Shown: piece by piece, positions 42,689 to 53,061 of the stretch
How the letters are laid out: each line of letters begins with the position of its first letter
Numbering within the stretch: the first letter of the stretch is position 1
Assembly (NCBI GenBank): GCA_020726505.1
Contig: JAHLEZ010000020.1
Coordinates: forward strand, 1,054,001 to 1,118,000
Direction of reading: 5' to 3'
DNA from: Leptodontidium sp. MPI-SDFR-AT-0119
Lineage: Eukaryota > Ascomycota > Leotiomycetes > Helotiales > Leptodontidiaceae
DNA: 64,000 bases
The notes under the pieces: model-generated
The model's input: the letters and a program-made list of their open reading frames with translations, nothing else
Databases searched by the model: none
Told to the model about the DNA's origin: nothing
Made by a program: the position numbers and the translations under genes

Positions 42689-43596
42689 ATGACTCAAGTA
42701 CGAGACCTCGACGAGTCCCTAAATTTCCTTGCTGTCATCGCTCTTGGAGCCCCCACACCCATGGACGACAAACGGACTTTAATCATCGGTTTCAATATCG
42801 CATGGATGGCGATTTCTTTAATCGCTATCAGTACACGACTCCTCATCCGGCATTTGCTCATCCAGCGCGTTGGAGCCGATGATAGTATGTGCCCTAAAGT
42901 ACTACCTTTGATAGAAGATACTAATAATATAGTTCTAATCACGATCGCATTCTTTCTAGCTCTAGCATGTTCATCACTCCCTATTTTCAGTCAGTCACGG
43001 TAACTTTAATTACTTTAACAAGCTTATTTATCAATAACTCAAATTAGTGACGAAATATGGATTGGGACTCCATATTCAATACCTAAAGATTGCGAATGTC
43101 CCGATGTTCACCAAAGCCATGATATCAATAGGAGTAAGCCAGCTACCTATTCTGCATATATATTTCGTGAACTAATACTTACAAACGTGCAGCTCGTTTA
43201 TAACCTCTGTCACATGTTTATCAAACTGTCTTACCTTGCTCTTTACCTTCGACTCGCCCCTCACATTCGCTTTCGGGTTATACTATACATCTTGATGGCA
43301 TCAGTCTCTGTCCTTGGAATTGCCAACGGCACCGTATCTATGGTGACTTGCATACCTCGTGCCAAAATTTGGAATCCAGAAATTTCTGGAAGTTGTATCA
43401 ATATTAACGCCTTTTATGTCTCTACAAGTACTTTGAACATGGTTTTTGATTTGGTTATATTTATACTTCCAATCCCCATTGTTTGGGAGCTGCAGCGTAA
43501 GGAAATTGGCGCTTATAAGGGAGTTTCATATTAACGCTCGGTAGTTCCTAAAAGACAGCGATTAGCCGTGGGAGGTGTATTTGGTGTCGGGTTAAT
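42689..43596 (+). pseudogene. Truncated PTH11/SAT4-like seven-helix protein gene
   Basis: Five exons can be joined in frame (42689-42884, 42933-42989, 43048-43133, 43193-43496, 43545-43596). They show the fungal rhodopsin-like family in order: first helix IIGFNIAWMAISLIAISTRL, GADDILITIAFFLAL, TKYGLGLHI, IKLSYLALYLRL, a central helix region, DLVIFILPIPIVWELQ joined to LPKRQRLAVGGVFGVGLM. A normal member continues with two more helices and a cytosolic tail. After the last donor (GTGAGT at 43597) nothing similar follows within several hundred bases, so the gene has lost its 3' third. The intact family includes PTH11-like receptors and SAT4-type proteins of the plasma membrane. The donor of exon 2 is non-consensus. 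Confidence 0.65.
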
Positions 43597-44190
43597 GTGA
43601 GTAGCCCGCGATAAATTGAGAACTAGCTGAGAGTGTTATATAATCGGAAATTCTATAAATAACTGAGAGAAGTGTCATGACAAGTGCCATCTTGCTGATA
43701 CTTATGTTGAGAAGAGAGGATCGGAAAGTTTGAACGTCGTGGCCAAATATCACATGATAATTCTCACTAGCTTCGGCCCGAGGAAGAAGCTAGGGTGGTC
43801 TGGCGATCAGCCGGGCTTTGACAGCTAATCGGATCAACGAAACGCCGGTCAGGAGATCACTTCGCACTTCAAGATCTTCGAACAACCAGCCTCATCTATT
43901 TGTATTCACGATTCCATACCACATCCCGTGGCCTTACATCCCGGCTCTCTACCACAGCACACCGCCATCCAGCATCGCTGTGAACCACCTGGTCTGTTTC
44001 CTTGTCTATATCTCGTGACATGGTGTTGACGTCAAATCCTTCCGGGCCGAATGGATCAGAAGCAGGAGGTGGGCCAAACACAAGAACCGCATCTACTACA
44101 TGATCTCTGACCAAAGTGTTAGGAATATCGTAGCTAGAACTGCAACCTCCGCTATATCTGTCGTAACTTCTTCCGTGAATTCATGCAGCA
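43597..44190. other. Spacer before the VIP1-like gene
   Basis: No gene recognised. From about 44100 a plus-strand frame different from that of the next gene is Ser/Pro-rich and may be the original N-terminal coding frame of that gene. Confidence 0.35.
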
Positions 44191-45495
44191 ATGGGAGCCC
44201 CATGGATGGACACTCACTCGCTCCGCGAGAGACTCCGGCTCACGCCTCTAATATCGCGAAGCGAAATGCCGTTTCGAGAGAAGGGTCTCCGCGATCACAG
44301 CCTCCTACGAGATCCGGGGGCCGTGCCAAGAGAAGATTCGGTGGCAGCACAGGTGCCAGCAGCCACAGTTTCCAGCCACAGTCCGGGCAATGCGAGACGG
44401 CTCTATTCCAAAAAGGACGGGGAAACGAAACCTGCACCTTGGGGTGTGATTGGAGTCTGCACGCTCGATGTGAAAGCCCGGAGCAAACCCAGTCGCAACA
44501 TCTTGAACCGCCTTGTCTCCAAAGGAGAATTTGAAGTGATCGTCTTTGGCGAAAAGGTTATTTTGGATAAAGAGGTTGAGAACTGGCCGATTTGCGACTT
44601 TTTGATATCTTTCTACTCGGATGGCTTCCCCTTAGACAAAGCTATTGCATACGTCAAAGCCCGCAAACCATTTTGCGTCAACGACCTACCTATGCAAAAG
44701 ATTTTATGGGACCGGAGAGTCTGCCTCCGAATTCTGGCCCAGATCAGTGTTCCTACTCCGGAGAGGCTGGAGGTTAATAGGGATGGCGGTCCAAGCATTT
44801 TGACGGCAGATATGGCCCGATATGTGAAAGACACCGCGGGCGTCACCCTGGAAGGACTGGAAGATGGTACTTGTTACCAAATGGACCCACCCAGAAAGGT
44901 CGAACTTCTTGATGACGGGGATACGCTGTGTGTTGACGGTACGTTGTTGGCCAAGCCATTCGTTGAAAAACCGGTTAGTGGAGAGGACCACAACATCTGC
45001 ATTTACTACCCAAAAAGTCAAGGCGGCGGGGCTCGAAAGCTATTCCGCAAGGTAGGAAACAAGAGCTCCGAATGGGTAGACGGCATGACTGTTCCCCGGG
45101 CAATTCTGGAACCTGAGAGCAGTTATATTTACGAGAGGTTTATAGGGGTCGACAACGCTGAGGACGTGAAGGCATACACTGTCGGACCTGACTTCTGCCA
45201 CGCCGAGACTCGCAAGTCGCCTGCGGTTGACGGGTTGGTCAAACGGAATACGCACGGCAAAGAAATTCGACACGTCACAAGCCTTTCGAACGAGGAAGCG
45301 GCCATGGCAAGTCGAATTGCGGTGAAGTTTGGTCAAAGAGTTTGTGGGTTTGACCTACTTCGCGCCGAGGGCAAGAGTTATGTCATCGATGTCAATGGCT
45401 GGAGTTTTGTCAAGGACAATGATGAATACTATGATCAATGTGCGAAGATTTTGAAAGAGATGTTCATTCGAGAGAAATTTGAGACCCCTGAATAA
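44191..45495 (+). CDS. VIP1/Asp1-type inositol-pyrophosphate kinase, kinase domain only
   Basis: Uninterrupted frame of 434 aa. From about residue 82 it follows the N-terminal ATP-grasp kinase of PPIP5K/VIP1/Asp1: WGVIGVCTLDVKARSKPSRN, WPICDFLISFYSDGFPLDKA, AKPFVEKPVSGEDHNICIYY, GVDNAEDVKAYTVGPDF, HAETRKSPAVDGLVKRNTHG, and ends with VIDVNGWSFVKDNDEYYDQC. These are the substrate and nucleotide loops of the kinase that makes 1-InsP7 from InsP6. Family members of about 1000 aa continue with a histidine-acid-phosphatase-like domain containing an RHADR motif; here a stop follows 20 residues after the kinase. The first 80 residues are unlike the family, while another frame (44100-44400) is Ser/Pro-rich as expected, so an N-terminal frameshift is possible. 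It is probably a truncated paralogue. Confidence 0.75.
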   Translation: MGAPWMDTHSLRERLRLTPLISRSEMPFREKGLRDHSLLRDPGAVPREDSVAAQVPAATVSSHSPGNARRLYSKKDGETKPAPWGVIGVCTLDVKARSKPSRNILNRLVSKGEFEVIVFGEKVILDKEVENWPICDFLISFYSDGFPLDKAIAYVKARKPFCVNDLPMQKILWDRRVCLRILAQISVPTPERLEVNRDGGPSILTADMARYVKDTAGVTLEGLEDGTCYQMDPPRKVELLDDGDTLCVDGTLLAKPFVEKPVSGEDHNICIYYPKSQGGGARKLFRKVGNKSSEWVDGMTVPRAILEPESSYIYERFIGVDNAEDVKAYTVGPDFCHAETRKSPAVDGLVKRNTHGKEIRHVTSLSNEEAAMASRIAVKFGQRVCGFDLLRAEGKSYVIDVNGWSFVKDNDEYYDQCAKILKEMFIREKFETPE

Positions 45496-46163
45496 TGGAT
45501 TCGTCTCGGCACGGTGGGTTTCTGTTGTTCGGGCAATCCAGGTCTTAGTAACATAGTCACGTGCCCACAGGTATTATATACCTGTGGAGGTAGCCTAGCT
45601 CCTTTCAATCCAAGCATGCTGCTATAATCAACAGTTTTCTCTCCACGCAGGGACGGAGGGTTAGAATAATATAGAGCCGCTTCCGCAATCTAGAAAGTTC
45701 TAAAGAGGCGCTACTTTTGAGCGAAAATGTCCGCCTCCCCGAGATCTGTAAATTATCTTATTTTATGAAATTATGAATACAGAATTCAAAACAAACACGC
45801 CTCGGTCTCGAGCAATACCTGCCAATCCTCGTAGGATCAGGCTTTGGTTATTGGCATTTACTCTGCAACATATCATCGCTCGTAGGAAACCACAACCAAT
45901 GCGAAGCCCGAAACTTTGCCCCTGGTAAATCAGGCGAGGGGGCTGCATCGGGTCCCCATGGTTATTCAGAGGCTGTACTGTAATCTCCCGTCGGTCGCTC
46001 TTCTAAATTTGTGTATTAACACTCGCTATACAGAGGGAACCGAAAAGGGATCCCCACAAAAATAGATAGTCCAGAGAGGGACCCGCAGAGCGATGCTTCA
46101 GTAATTCAAGCTATATAAACGATTAAGACAAGTTCAATTTGGATATACCCAACCTATCATAAA
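45496..46163. other. Spacer, no phosphatase domain found
   Basis: No RHADR-like or other histidine-phosphatase sequence is visible in any frame after the VIP1-like stop. AT-rich and without a recognisable gene. Confidence 0.45.
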
Positions 46164-46376
46164 ATGGTTGTGCCTCGATCAAGTAACCTAGATCGCGCCA
46201 GATGGAGAACGGAATGCCGTGAAAAGCTTTCGGAGCATATTAGTAAGATCTACGCCCTTACAAATGACGGAATTTGCTTGATACTAACAAGATACACAGA
46301 GAGCAAGCTAGGAATATCAATCGACGCATCAGAAGTTCATCTTATTCCACGCGTAGAGGATCCCTATTCTTGGTAA
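46164..46376 (+). CDS. Short hypothetical frame, possible first exon
   Basis: Opens with ATG in AAAATGGTTG and encodes 70 residues (MVVPRSSNLDRARWRTECRE...) of regular composition with charged helices. It may be the first exon of a gene continuing to about 47005. The likely later pieces are a protein-like frame at 46441 (MELCREVGVSFEAVAKEV) and a coiled-coil-like block near 46584 (RIAELEAENSKLMCEVNQWK). I could not settle the introns. Confidence 0.3.
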   Translation: MVVPRSSNLDRARWRTECREKLSEHISKIYALTNDGICLILTRYTESKLGISIDASEVHLIPRVEDPYSW

Positions 46377-46723
46377 TCGCTACCAGTAAGAACACATCTC
46401 TTTCGAAAAGAACCTAAGTAAGCATTCAATTGGAGCTTATATGGAATTGTGTCGAGAAGTTGGTGTTTCGTTTGAAGCTGTGGCAAAAGAAGTACGTAAG
46501 CTGATTGTCACCCTATGGAGGATGAAGCTAATGCCAGCGCCAGCATATTCTTTTCACTAAACCAGCAGCAAACTTTACTGACAGAATTGCTGAATTAGAA
46601 GCAGAAAATTCGAAGTTAATGTGTGAGGTGAACCAGTGGAAGGAAACCGCAGTGGCAGAGTCGACACTGAAGTGTGACGGTACAAGAGCATGAACGAGGT
46701 CGAATGCGACTTGGGTAAAATGA

Positions 46724-47005
46724 TTGTTTACAAGGAAGAAAGAGATTCGTAAGGAAATCTCTGACTTAAGCTATTTACACAATATTCATAAAGTGGGACT
46801 ATTCACAAAGTATAAAAGTCACCTGATCATTCCCTCACATCAATGTGGTAGCGTAGAAGGCATCGCTCCTCTTGAGGAGGCTCCAATCCCCCGCGTAGAA
46901 TTAGCTTCGGAATCTAGTCGCCGTTCACCAACTATGGGAACTACAGAACGGTCACCACCTCCCGTCTACGCGTGGACAAAACCGGTAGCGTCACATATTT
47001 TTTGA
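46724..47005 (+). CDS. Hypothetical terminal exon, Lys- then Pro/Ser-rich
   Basis: An open frame without an ATG start, beginning FTRKKEIRKEISDLSYLHNI and ending in a Pro/Ser-rich tail (STOP after WTKPVASHIF). It could close the gene begun at 46164. No family is recognised. Confidence 0.25.
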   Translation: MFTRKKEIRKEISDLSYLHNIHKVGLFTKYKSHLIIPSHQCGSVEGIAPLEEAPIPRVELASESSRRSPTMGTTERSPPPVYAWTKPVASHIF

Positions 47006-47319
47006 TGAGATGGTGTTTCTGATAATTATAACTGATGGATAATTCTTATGAAAGCTGAAGCATTAAACCAACTTGCCTCCCTCTGTAACCATGAATAATT
47101 GACTGCTTGAAAGTTTGCAGGAAGATCTTTATTAGATGCTGGGTGAACACATTTACCATCCGAAGAGTGACTCCTCAAATACCCTGCCCCTTAATCAATA
47201 ATTCACCTGAAGGGTGCCAACATCAGCAACGGTCCATGCTGCTGGTCGCGTCGTTTGTCATAATGCATATACCTCATTTGCGTATGCCTTAAATTATGTT
47301 TATATATGAGGATATCTTC

Positions 47320-47466
47320 GGCCTCCTTGCTCACGAGGGCATGTGCCTAAATCTGTCTATGCCTAGAACTAAACCTCGAAAAGAATATGCCGAAGGATTT
47401 TCCCAGCGTCACATACCTAAATCTGCATATGTTTAAAACCGAGCCTACACAAAAGGATCAGCCGGT
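47320..47466. repeat. Degenerate palindromic minisatellite, left part
   Basis: Two diverged units of a roughly 85-bp repeat built on (G)CATRTRCCTAAATCTGYRTATG with a following AAAAC-type arm. The array resumes at 53169 after the copia insertion. The units form near-palindromes (CATA...TATG). Confidence 0.6.
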
Positions 47467-47568
47467 TGTTGGAGATAATGGTCGCTTTTGTATTACGTAA
47501 TCAGGGGGTAACATACCTCCTGCTGCAGACCTCCATATCTAGCTCTCTAATTCAATATACTTGCAACA
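47467..47568 (+). repeat. Left LTR of the copia element
   Basis: 102 bp, TGTTGGAGAT...TTGCAACA, with short inverted ends (TGTTG/CAACA). By eye it is identical to the right LTR. The LTR is unusually short. Confidence 0.95.
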
Positions 47569-48003
47569 GGTTATGAGCCCCGCGCTCTCTCTGCGTAGGA
47601 AAGAGACCTTAGCATAGTCAGCCAATATTGAATTCCCTTTGCAGAGGTTAATGCGATGCTGTGGAGCCAATTCTCGGTGGTTTGCGCAAAAAAGGGGTGC
47701 TTCTTGCCCCCTACAAACCTACCGACAGCAAAAGGCCTGTAACCACAACTGAATGAAGCACGGTCTCGAGATTTTATCTAAGGTATTATCTCCGCAAGAG
47801 GTCAAGAAAACTCCTCGAACAAGAATCAATTGATTCCTGCAAAAATTGATGGAGATGCAATGCGATCAAGTAAAGCTGCAAATTTTATCAAATAAGCAAA
47901 TAAAAGTAGCGGTGAAAATCCTTCAAATCGAAAGATTCAGAAATATCGCCGCAACTCAATCAGCATACAGCAAAAAGATCACACGAAAAGCAATCGCAAT
48001 ACA

Positions 48004-49302
48004 ATGGTCAGCACCAGAACCGGAAATGGCGTCGATATGCTACCTGTGCGAGGTGGTGGAGCCGCTGGGAGCTCCAGGGCCGCAAATCGACGACGAGGCA
48101 ATAATCGAGGAAATCGTGGCACCAGAGGAGAAGGAGCAATTGGCAGATCAAGCAGAGAGTCTACTCCTGGTGGCGACGAATCTAGCGATGAAAACGGTCA
48201 AGCTGGCAACTCGAGTGCTGCAACAAGTGCTCAACATCCCTCCAGACAAGTTTCTGCCTCTGTGGCTGTCACACTCGACCTTCGGAACTACAAGTTGGAC
48301 GGCAACACTGCCATGAAGATACTCGACAAAAAGGACTTTCCAAAGCTTGATGGCCCCTCTAACTTTATGGGCTGGGAAAGAGAGTTCAAGAAGGCGATGG
48401 TTATGTCAGGCTATATCGGCTTCTTTAATGGAGCTTATGAGAAGGTCCCTGGGCTGAAAGAGACGCCATGGTACGAGCTAGGACTTGCTCAAGCAACAGA
48501 ATACCTTAAGGAGAGCTGTGGAAAGGACAAGGAGCTTGAAATTCAAGATCTAGACGATCCGAAGGAAGCATACAAGCAACTCCAGGCCAGCAGCCGTGCT
48601 ATTGGGAACAGCCATTATTGCAGTCTTCAACGCCAATTTCAAGGAACCACTCAAGCCTCATGCGGAACAGCAAAAGAGTTTAAAGCCACCATGCTCAAGA
48701 TCAATCGCGAACTTGCTCTCATGCATTCCAAGTACGAAAAGCCTGTCTGGGAGATGAATTCCTGGTTTATCAACAACCTGACAGATGCCTACGAAAACAA
48801 GGTCAGCGCATTGTCCAGTGACCCAAAGGTTATTGCAGTCGAAGGAGGCATGTCTTTTGACGAGCTTACTCTACAAATTATTGAGGAAGAGCAACGTTTG
48901 ACCAACAAGCATGGTAGCAACCCTACCACGGTTGCCACAACAACAGTCAAGACAAGCTCAGCCGGCGCAATAGATCCCACAGAGCTCACTTTACGCTTCA
49001 ACGTAGCCTCAGCGGAAATGGCAAAGTTGATCTGCAAGCGTTGCGGAAAGCTAGGCCATGCTGACGTAGTTGGACCAAATGGATGTTTCCAAAATCCCGA
49101 GAATAAGCACCTCAAGGAGGAGTTCTTCAAGAGGATGGAAAGGATCAGAGGCAGGAGCAACAAACGGTCTAGGAATGATAAGGAGCTTGGAAACTCTACT
49201 GCAAAGAAGAAGAAGGTTGAGACTAAAGACTTCAGTCAAGATCAAGAGGCTAAAATCGCTGAGGTTCGCACGTATGCCCCCACCGGCTGGAGTGAGGATT
49301 AG
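48004..49302 (+). CDS. Copia Gag (capsid/nucleocapsid) protein
   Basis: 432 aa from an ATG in CAATACAATGG. The N-terminus is Gly/Arg-rich and disordered. The capsid-like region begins at KILDKKDFPKLDGPSNFMGW (typical UBN2/Ty1-copia Gag, W of FMGWE kept) and includes HYCSLQRQFQGT and FKATMLKINRELALMHSKYE. Near the C-terminus lies CKRCGKLGHADVVGPNGC, a CCHC-like zinc knuckle whose last spacing is longer than the usual CX2CX4HX4C. It would bind RNA inside the particle. It ends in a TAG stop; the frame after the stop stays open for about 100 codons. Confidence 0.85.
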   Translation: MVSTRTGNGVDMLPVRGGGAAGSSRAANRRRGNNRGNRGTRGEGAIGRSSRESTPGGDESSDENGQAGNSSAATSAQHPSRQVSASVAVTLDLRNYKLDGNTAMKILDKKDFPKLDGPSNFMGWEREFKKAMVMSGYIGFFNGAYEKVPGLKETPWYELGLAQATEYLKESCGKDKELEIQDLDDPKEAYKQLQASSRAIGNSHYCSLQRQFQGTTQASCGTAKEFKATMLKINRELALMHSKYEKPVWEMNSWFINNLTDAYENKVSALSSDPKVIAVEGGMSFDELTLQIIEEEQRLTNKHGSNPTTVATTTVKTSSAGAIDPTELTLRFNVASAEMAKLICKRCGKLGHADVVGPNGCFQNPENKHLKEEFFKRMERIRGRSNKRSRNDKELGNSTAKKKKVETKDFSQDQEAKIAEVRTYAPTGWSED

Positions 49303-49453
49303 CCACTACAGCAAGCACAGCTCTCTTTAGGCCAAACAGAATGGGAAACTCTATTGCAATCACACTCACGAATTCCCCGGCCTTTGCTTGCTGTAAACCT
49401 CAAGACTAGAAGATGGCTGCGACGCAAAAGGCTCCCTACAAAAAGTCACGTTT

Positions 49454-52400
49454 TTGGCACACCCAAATCTCGCACTTCTGACATTCTTTATGCTTTTGCC
49501 AATCCTCGCAGTGATCCCGGGCATATTCTTCCTGTCATGCTTGGCCGGGATTATAGCTATTTTACGTTACCTTTGGAAATCCGGGATGCTTTACATATTT
49601 CCACCCAACAATGATGTTGTCTTAGACTGTCTGAATAACGTCACTTGTCTACCTACGCTCTTTACAAAGGTCACTAGCGCCGAATGGATTTTAGATTCAG
49701 GCGCAATGTCGCATGTTACAGGCCAGGGATCAGTGTTCTCGCACCTTGGGAAGCCTCCACCAAATACTCGCGTTGTTGGTGTCGGGGGAGCTACAGAAGT
49801 CACAGGACAAGGGAAAGTCAAGCTTGCAATCTCCGCATATGGAGTTGACAAAACCTTTACTATCGATGAAGTACTATATGCGCCAGGCTTGCCATTCAAC
49901 ATTATTTCAGTCAAAAAGCTCTGTCTCTATCCAAATGGGACTGAAACTGACTTAAGAGTCACGTTCTCGGGTAATACATGTGAAATTGTCCGAAAGTCAA
50001 CAGACAGCATTATTGCCACAGGCACGTGTGTTGGTTCAAATCTCTATAAGGTACAACTCCAGAGAATACCTCCAGCGGAGGAATACATATACACGACTGT
50101 TACGGAGCAATCTAGTCTGTATGTTTGGCACAGGAGGCTCGGCCATCTCAAGGAAACTCGGCTTCGCAAGCTACTCAAAGATGTATTAGGCATCGCGTTT
50201 CCAGCTGATCCCATGGAAAGATGCGAACCATGCTATCGCGCTACCTTAGCAAAGAGAAATTTCACTACGCCAGGCAAACGTGCAACAAGGCCGCTGCAAA
50301 GGCTACATCTTGACGTTGGAGGACCAGTCAATACTCGTCAAGGAAAGCAAGTCGTTCAACGATATTGGCTTGTAATTGTCGATGACTTCACTCGATACAG
50401 ATGGGCCAGACTACTTCAATACAAGAGCGACGTCAATCAAGAGTTTCGTAACTTCAAGGCGTGGGCAGAAGCCGAGTTCAAGACGCAGATTGGGAGCTGT
50501 CGTTCCGACAATGGGGGAGAGTTTACAAATAACGATTTAATCTCCTTATATAATGCCACCGGAATCCAGATAGAACTTACGGCTCCATATAATCCTCAAC
50601 AAAATGGAGTTGCAGAGAGATCAATGCAAATCTTGCTAAATCACGTTCGTTGTATCTTGGAAGACTCGGGCCTACCGGAGCACTGTTACGGAGAGGTCTT
50701 GAAGACGGTATGCTACCTCGTCAACTTTCACCCTACGGCACCGAATGAATTCGACAATCCTCACTTCAGACTATTCAACGAGCAACCTCCTATCGCTAAA
50801 CTCAGAGCTATTGGTTGCGAATGCTGGAAACCAGTGCCACGCGGTTCAAATCTTCGGAAGCTTGACAGCAGGGGAGAGAAGTGTTACCTATTAGGCTATG
50901 GTCTAGGGGACCACCAATACCGCGTTTGGAATGCCGACTTGGAAAGAGTAGAGCTCGTCCGAGACCTCAACTTTGAAGAGGACATCTTCGTTCCTAAAGA
51001 TGTGCTGATTCCGGAAACCGCAAATCACACTGGCGTGATAGACAAAGAAATCATTCAGGACCGAATCAATGCGTGGATGCCAAGACGAAGCAAGAGACTG
51101 GCGCTGTCTGAGGGGGAGAATAGGAATCCAAATATCGCCAGTCTAGTAGAAATTCCCTCACTTATCTCCCTCGAGGGGGAGTTCAACGACCATTACAGAC
51201 TCTCCGATCCAGATCTCGAACCAACTCTAGTCGCAAGTCAGGTGGAGGCACTCAAGCAATCCAATGCGTACGAAGGGGACATTATCAAGGCTATTACGTC
51301 ACTAATATGCTCAATGGAACAAAATCAAGGCAAAGAATGGCTCACTCTCCCTGCTGAAGTTACACGAAATCTTGATCTGATCGAACCAAAAACATGCGAG
51401 GCTGCTATTAAAGGCCAAGATGGGAAGAAATGGACAGTGGCAATTGAGATGGAGACTGACTCTCTCACGGAAAACGATACCTACACAATCACAGCCAGGC
51501 CAACAGATCAAAAGGTTCTCTCCGGCAAATATGTGTTCAAAATCAAGACCGACGCACAAGGAGCACCTGACAGATACAAGGCGAGATGGGTAGTTCGAGG
51601 CTTTGAGCAAGAGTACGGCGTCGATTTTCAAGAAACCTTTGCCTCCGTTGTCAAACCAATGAGCTACAGAGTGTTGTTCGCGCTGGCATGCATGCTTGGT
51701 TGGGAGATCGATCAGATGGATGTGAAAACAGCGTTTCTTTACGGACTGATTGATACCGAGGTCTACGTGGAGTTGCCACCAAACCTGCAAGCCAAACACC
51801 CAGGAAAGGTGTGCAAACTCAAGAAAGCACTCTACGGACTCAAACAGGCCCCCAAGATCTGGTTCGACACTCTCCGCACAGAGCTCAAGAAACTAGGCTT
51901 TGAGAACATCAACGAGGACTACAGCATTTTCATTCAGCAGAGGACAGGGGTCATTATTGGCGTATATGTTGACGATTTGCTGATTATAGGAAAAGACAGA
52001 GTGGCCATTGATGAAGTTAAGAGTGAACTCTCTAAGCACTTCAAGATGGTAGACCTAGGACCAGCGTCCTACTATCTTGGAATCAAGCTCTCTCGCCACT
52101 GGACTAAGCACGGAAACAAGTTGTGCTTATCTCAAAAGGCATACACTTCTAAAATTCTCAAGGATTTCAATGCTGGACCTGATGGAGCTGTGTTTACAGC
52201 TGTAGCCACGCCAATGGACCCCAAACTCGTGTTGGAACCTGCCCCTTCGGATTTTCAGGCTTCGGGGAAAGACAAACTGTGGTACCAATCTGCAGTAGGC
52301 TCTTTAATGTACTTGATGCTTTGTACTCGACCAGACATTACATATGCCGTCTCGCAACTCAGTCGATACTCTTCTAACCCTACCGACAAACACAAGACAG

Positions 52401-52954
52401 CTGTCAAGCACGTGTTCAGATATCTTCAAGGGACTAGTAATCTAGGACTGGTTTTCGACTCCTCAAAGAGAGACCTTGGCCTCTGTGGCTATACAGACGC
52501 AAATTGGGCCAGGGACCATGACAAGAGATCAACAGGAGGCTACGTTTACATGCTGTGCGGTACTATCATCTCTTGGAGCTCGAAACGACAAGCTACGGTA
52601 GCTCTCTCTAGCTGTGAAGCTGAGTACATTGCCGAAACGGAAGCTGCAAAGGAAGCCATCTGGTTGAAGAGACTACTTAACAACTTCCACTTCAAAACTC
52701 CTGAAGCTGTCAAGATCAAAGGGGATAACAAGGGTGCGCTACCGCTTGCCAAGAATCCAGAGTTTCACTCTAGAACCAAGCACATTGATATTCGATATCA
52801 CTTCGTACGACAAAAAGTTGAGGAAGGTCTAGTTGATTTAGAATGGATAGGTACTGCATCCAACTTAGCAGACGGCATGACGAAGCCTCTCTCTGGCACG
52901 CCTTTTCAGAGCTTTCGACGAGGGATAGGCATGCAGGTTGTGTTGGAGGATTAA
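49454..52954 (+). CDS. Copia Pol: protease, integrase, reverse transcriptase, RNase H
   Basis: An open frame of about 1166 codons, shifted by one relative to gag; it begins without an ATG, so the start shown is only where the frame opens. Domains in order: aspartic protease (ILDSGAMSHVTG), GAG-pre-integrase with HHCC zinc finger (WHRRLGHL, CEPC), integrase DDE (HLDVGGPV, RSDNGGEFTNN, PYNPQQNGVAERS), reverse transcriptase (KARWVVRGFEQEYGVDF, IDQMDVKTAFLYG, YGLKQAPKIW, GVYVDDLLIIG) and RNase H (GYTDANWARD, LSSCEAEYIAETEAAKEAIW, HIDIRYHFVRQKVEEG). All catalytic residues I can check are present, so the enzyme set looks functional. The first 45 codons are hydrophobic and may not be translated. Confidence 0.9.
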   Translation: MAHPNLALLTFFMLLPILAVIPGIFFLSCLAGIIAILRYLWKSGMLYIFPPNNDVVLDCLNNVTCLPTLFTKVTSAEWILDSGAMSHVTGQGSVFSHLGKPPPNTRVVGVGGATEVTGQGKVKLAISAYGVDKTFTIDEVLYAPGLPFNIISVKKLCLYPNGTETDLRVTFSGNTCEIVRKSTDSIIATGTCVGSNLYKVQLQRIPPAEEYIYTTVTEQSSLYVWHRRLGHLKETRLRKLLKDVLGIAFPADPMERCEPCYRATLAKRNFTTPGKRATRPLQRLHLDVGGPVNTRQGKQVVQRYWLVIVDDFTRYRWARLLQYKSDVNQEFRNFKAWAEAEFKTQIGSCRSDNGGEFTNNDLISLYNATGIQIELTAPYNPQQNGVAERSMQILLNHVRCILEDSGLPEHCYGEVLKTVCYLVNFHPTAPNEFDNPHFRLFNEQPPIAKLRAIGCECWKPVPRGSNLRKLDSRGEKCYLLGYGLGDHQYRVWNADLERVELVRDLNFEEDIFVPKDVLIPETANHTGVIDKEIIQDRINAWMPRRSKRLALSEGENRNPNIASLVEIPSLISLEGEFNDHYRLSDPDLEPTLVASQVEALKQSNAYEGDIIKAITSLICSMEQNQGKEWLTLPAEVTRNLDLIEPKTCEAAIKGQDGKKWTVAIEMETDSLTENDTYTITARPTDQKVLSGKYVFKIKTDAQGAPDRYKARWVVRGFEQEYGVDFQETFASVVKPMSYRVLFALACMLGWEIDQMDVKTAFLYGLIDTEVYVELPPNLQAKHPGKVCKLKKALYGLKQAPKIWFDTLRTELKKLGFENINEDYSIFIQQRTGVIIGVYVDDLLIIGKDRVAIDEVKSELSKHFKMVDLGPASYYLGIKLSRHWTKHGNKLCLSQKAYTSKILKDFNAGPDGAVFTAVATPMDPKLVLEPAPSDFQASGKDKLWYQSAVGSLMYLMLCTRPDITYAVSQLSRYSSNPTDKHKTAVKHVFRYLQGTSNLGLVFDSSKRDLGLCGYTDANWARDHDKRSTGGYVYMLCGTIISWSSKRQATVALSSCEAEYIAETEAAKEAIWLKRLLNNFHFKTPEAVKIKGDNKGALPLAKNPEFHSRTKHIDIRYHFVRQKVEEGLVDLEWIGTASNLADGMTKPLSGTPFQSFRRGIGMQVVLED

Positions 52955-53061
52955 AGAGGAGACCATGAAATGCTAGTATACCTTTTTCCCACTGGGTTTT
53001 ACGGGTGCTACGCATATATTGGGTGTTTTGATAGAGAGCTGGAGCTCCCATTATGGGGGAG

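Noticed and set aside
47846..48316. Plus-strand frame of 156 codons at the start of gag
   Set aside because: Overlaps the Gag N-terminus in another frame; Gag has the capsid and zinc-knuckle features.
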